From the NCBI GenBank assembly GCA_004352715.1, contig SCFE01000040.1:1026760-1090759 (forward strand): a stretch of 64,000 bases of DNA, given 5' to 3'. A program made the translations under genes and the position numbers. How positions within the stretch are numbered: position 1 is the first letter of the stretch; each line of letters starts with the position of its first letter. The notes under the pieces were generated by a model. It saw only the letters and a list, made by a program, of their open reading frames with translations, searched no databases and was not told where the DNA came from. The DNA is from Hofstenia miamia. Taxonomy: Eukaryota > Xenacoelomorpha > Acoela. Positions 55,785 through 64,000 of this stretch are shown here, in pieces.

Positions 55785-57746
55785 CATTGAAAAACCAACC
55801 GAAATTATTTTGAATTTTTAACATCACTTAAAATTTGCTTTCAAGCATTAGTATGGAATTTGCAAGAAGTTTTAAGTTTAAGTTAGCTTCACTTCCATGG
55901 GCTATGTTGCTAATAAATAAAATAATAGAAACCACTAAAAAATCTTTATTTTCTAAAAGATTTAATTCTATTGCTTTGTTGCCATACGGAAACGGCATGC
56001 AGAAGAGGGTTAATAAAGAAAATCTTCAAAGTGTTCTTCATTTCTGATATATGTTTTCACATATTTTGTACTGCATCATATATTGAAAATATGTTTAAAA
56101 AATCAATTGCATAGATTGGGAAGTCTGTTAAATAAACACTTTATTGCAATGCTGTTTTGACAATTATTATATATTTTTTTGACATTAATTAATTGAAGAA
56201 TCGCAGAGGTAAGTATTTTGCGTAATTATCTACCCATTAATTAACGTCTTCAAACTTCACAAGATACAAGTGTAAGTAAAAAAACTAATTAAATTGCGTA
56301 AATGAGCTTCAATTTCAAAGTTTTCTTTAATATGCAAAATGAAAAACATTGCCACAAAGGGTAAACTTTTCAAAGTACGTGTTATAACTAATTACTCTTT
56401 AATGAACGAAGGAATTAAAAGTAGTTGTTAGCAAACGGGCGGTGCCCTTTGTCTAAGCATTCGAGGGAATATCGCTTCCATGCTTTAATGCCTGATTACT
56501 TCCAATTGATTGTATATTATTTAAATGCTTAATTAATAATGTTGAGGTTCCGGATATTTGCAATTTCTATCGAGTTACATGTAAAAACAGTAAATTTTGT
56601 GAAAATATTTCAACAGTATTAGAGTTTTTGACAAAAAATAAAATTAGATTACATACACATGCGCGATCTATATTGGGGCAATGCGCAATAGAATTATTTA
56701 TATTTATATAGACATTTTACTCCTCATTCCCAGTCAAATTTTAAAGTCGACATTCTTATAAGCCACGTAGACTGCATTTGCCAAAATTTAATCTATGCCT
56801 AGCATAAACTGTAAATATCAATGTTTTCAAACTTCTAATAAATTCTTAAACATGCTAAAATTATTATGCTTAATTCGATTTTTCACATATTTTATATACC
56901 ATGTAATTCAATGGAGCTCTTTTTAGGGGCAGCGTCACAGGAAATTGGATAGATGCAAAATATCTAATAGGACATACTATGCACAATTGGCATTCTCAAA
57001 AGAATAATTGAATCTGGCACAAAAACTCACAATTAATCCATAATTTAAAAGAACGCCAACACCATAGCCTAAGTGGAAAAACCGAGAAAGCACAAGCTGC
57101 CCTAAGCGAATTTTTCTTACACTATTAAAGCCCAAATTTTGTTGTTAATTTTAAAATGGCATGAATTAGTGTTTCAGTTGAGATTGGTTAGGGGTGATTG
57201 GAGCATTGGTGACATATTAGGTGACTTACTATGGTTTCTGAGAGTATTAAGAACAGTATTCATTAAAAAATATTCGAATATTCATTTTCCGTACAACTTT
57301 TGATGCTAAAACCATACCACATTATTAGAAAGGTGAGCATACAATATGGTATATAAAATATTAATACCAGCAGAATGGAATGCCTTTTACAGTAATATAA
57401 TGAAAACTTTAAAACAAAAATTGAAGGTATGCTGCTGTAGCACAGATAATAACCTGTACATTTAACCGCCAATTAGTTGGCATCAGACTTCCACGAAGGC
57501 AGGATGTATGTGTGCTTAATCATTTTCTACTAAAATGTTAATGTCAGTACTGTGTCATAATGATGTTTTTCAATGAGTATGTCTATCAGCATATTATTTA
57601 TAGGTCATGTTCTTCGCCATGTTAAAAAATACGCGTGCTTCTACGCACGTTGTATTACAAATACTCCTACAATTTTTAGCAAAAGGAATAAGTAAAGTAT
57701 TTTTAGACTCTTCTCTTACCTCAAAATCAAAATTCTTTCATAGTTT
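55785..57746. other. Non-coding stretch
   Basis: AT-rich. Small open frames at 55835-56047 and 57263-57472 have no recognisable domain. Nothing else supported. Confidence 0.45.
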
Positions 57747-58992
57747 TTGCATCAAATTGCCCCTGCAAAGGTGGTAGTATTGTATTTCATGAAAAGTACT
57801 CGTTTTTACGAGGTCAAAATACTCAAGAGCATTAATATAGTTCGTGGAGATAGGCATACAAATGTAACGGCACATATCAAAGTAGGATTTGATGGCACAA
57901 GTGCACTTAATATTTACAAGCAAGTATCACCCGATGAACCTAACAGGGATATCATTATTCACTAATACCTCTTCAATTGGTTGGTATTAAAGATCAAAAT
58001 GATAATATAACTCTTTGGAAAAACTCAAAGTCATCTTTTACATCATTCTGCCGTCCCATAAGGTTCCAGTATGCAAAAAAAACTAAATAATTAATTCAGC
58101 GAAAAAAATACTTGACATCAAAGGAAGATGAGTTGCAGCCAACAAGTATTAGAGATGTTTACATAATATTGTCTAACTATGATTGATGGTAAAGTTCCTC
58201 ATGTCTTTCAAAAGTTTCAAACTCAATGCAATGCTGCATCTTATGCGGGCTTCTCCAATTCAGATGAATAATGTAAATATCACCAGAAATCGTAATGTTG
58301 ATATTCAAGGAATACGATTTGGTTTGTCCACACTACATGCTTGGAGTGTTTACTTCATATAGCTTACAAAATTCCAACTCAAAAGTGGCAAGCAAGGTCT
58401 CCTGATGAGAAAGAAGCAGTTAAGCAAATAAAGGTAAACATTTAACAAAAATTCAAAAGTGATCTTGGTTTGGTTATTGATATGCCGAAAGCAACTGGTT
58501 CATGTATTTCAAATGATGAAAACACAGCAAGAAAAAATTCTACCGAGACATTTGAGATCTTAAGTGTGAACATGAAATTGATTGAAGATATTCATGCGAT
58601 ACTGTGTGCTATGCTTGTAGAAGAAAGATAAATATCTTAACTTTTAAAGATTTATGCGTGGAAACTGTCAATATTTACCTGTCTAAATATAGGCTAATTG
58701 TAACTATATGCCTCAAAGTTTACACATAATTTTGATTCATGGTTTAATGATAATTCAAAGTTTCAGCATTCCAATAGGATTATTTTCAGAAGAAGCACAA
58801 GAAGCAAAAAATAAAGAATTCAAGAAATTCCGGGAAGCACTTACCAGAAACTGTTCCCGAAAGAAGACTAATGAGGATTTGATGAGACGACTTCTCTGTT
58901 CTTCTGACCCTTATATTAGTTCAATGAGAAAACCTAAATTAAGCAAATCAACGGAGCTACCTCCATTAGAGATAATTTCGTTAGAACCATAA
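57747..58992 (+). pseudogene. RAG1/Transib-type DDE transposase relic
   Basis: Pieces in different frames, in the order expected for the RAG1/Transib catalytic core: HIKVGFDGTS (57870-57900, first Asp as in the RAG1 DGMGD site); ITLWKNSKSS plus FCRPIRFQYAKK (about 58003-58085, like RAG1 EEAKPNSE..CKPLCL); FGLSTLHAWSVYF (about 58317); SDLGLVIDMP...NDENTARKNS (about 58460-58545); and the C-terminal open frame 58708-58992 with IPIGLFSEEAQEAKNKEF, KKFREALTRNCSRK, LLCSSDPYISSMRK, aligned with RAG1 ASEGNESGNKLFRRFRK, which holds the catalytic Glu. Stops and frameshifts between them show the copy is dead. No element ends were identified. Assignment rests on motif memory; the superfamily is likely, the exact family unknown. 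Confidence 0.6.
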
Positions 58993-59049
58993 TTGGTGTT
59001 ATTTGATAGAAAACTTGAATGTTAAATGATTCAGGAATCATTATATCAT

Positions 59050-59085
<36 letters not shown>

Positions 59086-62017
59086 GTATTATATTAGTTT
59101 AGCTTATGTTTTTTGCTTTTTTTATTTTGTTTTTTACACATCTTTATGTAGCAAATCAATATATGACATAGATTAATTTGAATACATGGATTGTATTAAG
59201 CAGAACTTTCATTTTTGTTATGTAGGATGATCTCATTTTTTTACTATACCCATATATGTTATGTTATTTTCAACATATAAACATTTTTTATATAGTCTAT
59301 ATAAACTCAATTTATAATAATTTCGCACTTTTTAACCTTCTTACTATTTTTGCCCGCAACATAGCATCTCTGGCCTACTGTGCATTGCGGTGGTTACCGG
59401 TAGAATTATAATTATATTTCATGGAAAATTGGATACTAATCCAATAAAAATCGACAAATTGACAGAATACTTATGAAACTGCCTTTAATCTTCTCTACGG
59501 ATGATCCATAACCTTAAAAACAATTCAGAATTATTTATCTTTTCTTACAAATTTAAAAATCGACTTCGTTGCGGTAAAAAAAACGATGAAGTTTTTTTCT
59601 CTGCGCGGCGGTTATCTCTAATTGAGACCACAATCATTAATGAAATTTGCTTTCATTCTAAATGAAATGAGATTTCATTAATGATTATTGTCTTCGTCAA
59701 AGAATCAGCAAAAATTAGCATCAACAGAGCTCAGAAATTGGCATCAAAAAGAGGTAGCTATTTATAGACGAATATTCGAATAATATAATAGCATTCAAAT
59801 AGTTTGGTGCCACGAATATTCGAATATTCTCAGAAACTCTAGCACTTATACTTGCCTGGAAAGCCTATTACACAAACTCACGCTCATTCCATGAATAATG
59901 ACCCTATCAGTAAAATCGAAATTTTGAAATTTTAATGATTTCAAGAGGATTTACTAAAATACTAAATGTATTTGAAAAAAATTTATTAAAAAATTACATT
60001 TTAAATATGATTTTTTCAAAGCTATAAATTTTTAGTACAATGTTGCAAAAATTAACATATAATGAATGTAAATAATTTCGAAATTTTATTAAAATGTCTT
60101 ACTAAAGAGCACCAAACAAAATTACCTTCTTGGGCATAGGCGAGTGCAGATATTCAATTCGCGTACAGTTGGGCACGGACAAAAAAGTAATTTTTTACGG
60201 GCGGACGGGGTATTAAAGTAGCTTTACCCGTACATCACTACATCTACTCCCCCTATGCGCTTATTAATTGCACAGATATTTGAATTGTCCCTACACAAGG
60301 CGTTGTGTGTATACTGAATTTTACAAAATAAGTAAAATAGTTTTGTTCAAATGTAATTTTGATAATTAAGAAAGGTTGTGGGTTGAATTGAGGTGGAAGA
60401 CATTATTCACGATAAGCTAGCGAAATGGTTGATTTGATAAAATAATAGCCACGCAATATAATTGGATTAATATTTTAGATTGCATCGTCTAAAATGAAGA
60501 AGGAGATAATGGATTTTTTTGTAATTAAAAATCATATAATATTAATAGCGTTTACTTTTAATATGCATTAAATGCATTGTAAATTAAAATGTCACAAAGT
60601 AACAATCAATAGAATAGAAATCTATTTTTGCAAACAATTCCATGTATCTTTACTTTGTTTAACTTTACAGAACACGAATTGTTCTCAAATTTTAAGAAAT
60701 TAAATGACACTGCAGAACAATGGATAGAAAATGGTTGATACAACGCAGGTATGAAAGCTATGTCGTCGAAAGACATTTTTTCTGAATAATTAATTTTTAG
60801 AGAAATATATAAATAATATTATATGCATATTAGTCCCTATACGGAGAACATTTCCGTTTGATGCATATTTCAAAATTGGGGTTGTCAAAGTTTGTTCAAA
60901 ATGACTTTTTTCTTCATTTGATTAGAAAATACGAACAGTATTTAAATCGCAATTGATTTTAACTAAATATTCGTGGTTTGAAATAAAATATTCAAATGTA
61001 TTTATCAATGAGATAATCTCACGTGAATGTAATGGACCTCTACTTCACTATAGAAATCAATATGGAATGTATAAACTTGATGTAAAATGCTTGTATAAAA
61101 CACATACGATAGAAAATAGAATTATTGCAAACATATACAAGATTCAATTATGGTCTTGTTAAAACTTCATAATATGTACTCTGTGTCTTTAAATAATGAA
61201 ATATTGGTGCTTAAGTTATCCTTAGGTTTTTTCAAATATTTAGTCAAAATCCGATTCAAAATTTTTGGAATGAATAAAAGCAAAAAGTCCTTCCAGGACC
61301 TCCAAGCAACTTATTATATTTTATAAAATATTAATATTCATACTTTTACAAAAGGTTTGCTGAAAGTTGAAAATATAAATTTTACTAATTGAGGGTTAAA
61401 TTTTTTCGAAAGTATGGTTGGAAAGGTATAAGTTTAAAGAAAGTTTTGTTACCAATTTGAAAGATCTGCTTAAAAGAATCCTTATCGACTGGAACTAGAT
61501 AAAAGTGTTACTATAGCATAGTAGATATTCGTTTTGTTGTTTTATGTATTTTTATATGTATTAAGTACAAAAATTATATTTCGACCCCAAAACAAACATT
61601 TGTGCAAAGGATTGTATACAGTGTACTTACTAAACTAGAATAAACGCTGATAAAATGAATTGGTTACAGATTTTGACCCAGAAAGTTTATTTAGCAATTT
61701 TTAGCAATATGCCTTGAATAATACCATATTGCTGCAAAACGAAGATGATAATTTTTTGAGATTGTTTAACTGTATTTACATTGGTCGAAGACATCAATGT
61801 AAGCAACCAATTAGTAAAATACGTAAAAGATTTTTTTTAATAATTGTAACTGCCTTTAAAGTATAATTTGAAAAAGAATATATTGCAATTTAATAATTAG
61901 GACAAAATTAGTGTTTTAATTGCGTTAATATCTTATTCTATTTCAGTAAGTAGATACGTCAGCGTATTTAATTTTAAGTCCTCTAACAATGAATCTAACC
62001 TCAATAAATATGGTTCT
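58993..62017. other. Non-coding stretch with repeat debris
   Basis: (TA)n array at 59051-59083. 60130-60250 has GC-rich pieces (acgggcggacggggt, tttacccgtacatcacta) resembling a hAT-type end. The 69-codon open frame at 60953-61162 has no known domain. No gene supported. Confidence 0.45.
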
Positions 62018-62026
62018 TTGTATTTC

Positions 62027-62029
<3 letters not shown>

Positions 62030-62060
<31 letters not shown>

Positions 62061-62388
62061 NNNNNNNNNNNNNNNNNNNNNNNNNNNNNNNNNNNNNNNN
62101 NNNNNNNNNNNNNNNNNNNNNNNNNNNNNNNNNNNNNNNNNNNNNNNNNNNNNNNNNNNNNNNNNNNNNNNNNNNNNNNNNNNNNNNNNNNNNNNNNNNN
62201 NNNNNNNNNNNNNNNNNNNNNNNNNNNNNNNNNNNNNNNNNNNNNNNNNNNNNNNNNNNNNNNNNNNNNNNNNNNNNNNNNNNNNNNNNNNNNNNNNNNN
62301 NNNNNNNNNNNNNNNNNNNNNNNNNNNNNNNNNNNNNNNNNNNNNNNNNNNNNNNNNNNNNNNNNTATATATATATATATATATATAT
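62030..62388. repeat. TA microsatellite with 305-base N gap
   Basis: TA arrays on both sides of Ns at 62061-62365. Open frames across it (runs of Ile-Tyr) are artefacts. Confidence 0.95.
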
Positions 62389-63249
62389 CTCGAACTTCTT
62401 CAAGTTTTTCGTTTCAAAATATCAAATTGTCTGTGTCCACTCAATGGACACTGAGTAAACTGAGTAAGAAAAATGGTGCAATCCTGGTTAATGGACTGAA
62501 ATTGATGGTAAGATAATTCTTAGAAAATATTTAATAACAGAATTTTGTAAGTGTTGACAACATCGTTGGGAAGAATCGTGCAGTTGGTACATCGTTAGAT
62601 GAAGACTGGTAATGACATGTGGAATAATAAAATGATTCTAAATTTTCTGAAAACGTTTCTTTTAAGTATTCATTTTAATATGATGAGTTAATTTTAAGAA
62701 ATTTTTTGCACACACACATTCTGCTAAAAGTACTTTTGTTTTTCAAACACGTTCTCATTAGCTTTTTGTGTTACTCTAAGGAAACTATTTTGTTACATCC
62801 GTGCGCTTTTCTATTAACAGGAAATGAAATTATTTTTCTTGTTGAGCTTAATTGAGAAATAATAATTTAATGGCGCACATTGGGTAGAAAGTTTTCGTAA
62901 TAATTAATTCTAAGTGAACAAATCAAAAATATTTGGCTGTTTTAAAAACCATTGACTAATGTTGCCATGGTTTATAGTCAAATCAAATGCGCATCTAGAG
63001 TTTTTTGATGGGATGGTATCCCTATGAGGATCAACTTCAATGTTTAATAAAGTTGCAGAAATTGTCAAAATATTTCCAAATTATATTTTCAAAATGCATT
63101 GTAAGACTTATTGTTGTTTGAATTTTTTTAAAAATATTTTTCGTGTAAACGAATATTATCAACCTTGGACCTCAGCTTATGCATGTGTCCAACAGTAACT
63201 GTAGCGAATTCATCCAGTCATTCTAATAAAAGTTTTAAGGAAAAGTGGA

Positions 63250-63285
63250 TTATTATTATTGTTATTATTTTTATTATTATTATTA
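63250..63285 (-). repeat. (TAA)n-type 3' tail of the retrotransposon
   Basis: In minus orientation aaggataataataataataaaaataataacaataataatcc follows the stop codon by about 50 bases. Short AT-rich repeats are common 3' tails of non-LTR retrotransposons. Confidence 0.65.
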
Positions 63286-63334
63286 TCCTTGCATCTCACA
63301 GCTTCATGCTGGCATCCCTCTCAGCTCGGGGAAC

Positions 63335-63997
63335 TCACCAAATCCTAGGGAGTCTAAGAGCTTTCCTCAGGACTCTAGCTGTTCCTAACAATGCTGCCTT
63401 CTGGGCTACTGCTCCTCCCCAGCTTGGTACTCCCAACTCCTCCAAGTATCTCTTATGCTTCTTACTCACTGCTCCTAGTGCTCCTACAACTACCGGGACT
63501 ACTTCAACTTTCTTTAACTTCCACAGCCTTTCTATTTCCTCTGCTAACTCTCTGTACTTTTCTATCTTCTTTTTCTCCTTGCTTTCTACATTTCTGTCCT
63601 TTGGTACTGCTATGTCTATCACTGTTCCTAATCTTTTCTCTTTGTCTACCACTACTATGTCTGGCCTCCGTGCTTCTATCACTTTGCTCGTCTGTATGTT
63701 GAAGTCCCACAGTATCTTAACCTTCTCATTTTCTATGACGCCCTGTGGCTTATGCTCATACCACTTGTCTCCTGCTTCTAACCCATGCTGCCTGCTCAAA
63801 CTCCAGTGTACCATTCTTCCCACCTTGTCATGCCTGAACTTATACTCATTCTGTGCCAACTTCTCACACCCTGCTATCAGATGATCTACTGTCTCCGCCT
63901 CTTTCTTACATAGCCTACACTTATCACTTACTTCTACTCTTCTGTCTATATGCTTCTTCACCCAGTTTGTTCTTATTGCTTGCTCCTGTGCTGCCAT
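63335..63997 (-). CDS. Non-LTR retrotransposon, C-terminal zinc knuckle and restriction-like endonuclease (partial)
   Basis: Open for 220 codons with no lesion, running off the right edge; the reverse transcriptase would lie beyond 64000. A CX2CX8HX4C zinc knuckle (C27, C30, H39, C44 of the visible part: CRLCKKEAETVDHLIAGC) precedes RHDKVGRMVHW, GDKWYEHKPQ and ARRPDIVVVDKEK...TVIDIAVPKD. The RPD...D pattern fits the PD-(D/E)XK-like endonuclease of R2/NeSL-type elements, which nicks the target to prime reverse transcription. Stop is TGA at 63335-63337. Much richer in G+C than its surroundings, consistent with a recent insertion. The start is unknown. Confidence 0.85.
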   Translation of the reverse strand: MAAQEQAIRTNWVKKHIDRRVEVSDKCRLCKKEAETVDHLIAGCEKLAQNEYKFRHDKVGRMVHWSLSRQHGLEAGDKWYEHKPQGVIENEKVKILWDFNIQTSKVIEARRPDIVVVDKEKRLGTVIDIAVPKDRNVESKEKKKIEKYRELAEEIERLWKLKKVEVVPVVVGALGAVSKKHKRYLEELGVPSWGGAVAQKAALLGTARVLRKALRLPRIW

Positions 63998-64000
63998 TAT

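Noticed and set aside
61933-62458. Long open frames across 62 kb
   Set aside because: They consist of Ns and translated TA repeats.
63165-63884. 239-codon plus-strand open frame
   Set aside because: Antisense shadow of the retrotransposon endonuclease reading frame; Ser/Leu/Pro-rich with no domain.

Overview
The window looks like AT-rich nuclear DNA (roughly two thirds A+T) of an invertebrate metazoan. It has split genes with canonical GT/AG introns of up to several kb, many (TA)n arrays, assembly gaps (N runs at 18749, 30803, 39077 and 62061; single n at 1669, 1771, 2839, 27556, 54010) and a dense load of DNA transposons. I cannot place the phylum from sequence alone.

The left half (969-30451) is occupied on the minus strand by one gene. 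I rebuilt 14 exons by reading splice sites, and phase agrees at every junction, giving about 819 codons. It encodes an Eph-type receptor: signal peptide, ephrin-binding domain, Cys-rich region, two fibronectin type III domains, one transmembrane helix, juxtamembrane segment and a tyrosine-kinase domain. The kinase is a pseudokinase by sequence: HRD reads HKV, the DFG site reads GFD, the catalytic-loop Asn is Ser, the glycine loop is degenerate and the activation loop has no Tyr, while the beta3 Lys and alphaC Glu remain. The last part of the kinase C-lobe and any SAM domain are not recognisable and may lie beyond base 1. Its catalytic-loop exon is partly duplicated (390 bp, identical) at 1772-2161, between single n positions.

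Three near-identical ~1.4-1.5 kb units carrying a dead mariner-family transposase lie inside or beside this gene: in the intron between the ligand-binding and Cys-rich exons, in intron 1, and just upstream of the first exon. The right half (32.5-64 kb) shows no host gene I can support. It is a graveyard of transposons: a nearly complete Tc1 element with terminal repeats and TA target duplication (43972-45100), Tc1 and mariner relics, a RAG1/Transib-type transposase relic (57.75-59.0 kb), small hAT-type elements with 8-bp target duplications, a TTAA-flanked piggyBac-like element, and the 3' end of a non-LTR retrotransposon with restriction-like endonuclease at the right edge, plus a decayed relative at 47.6 kb.
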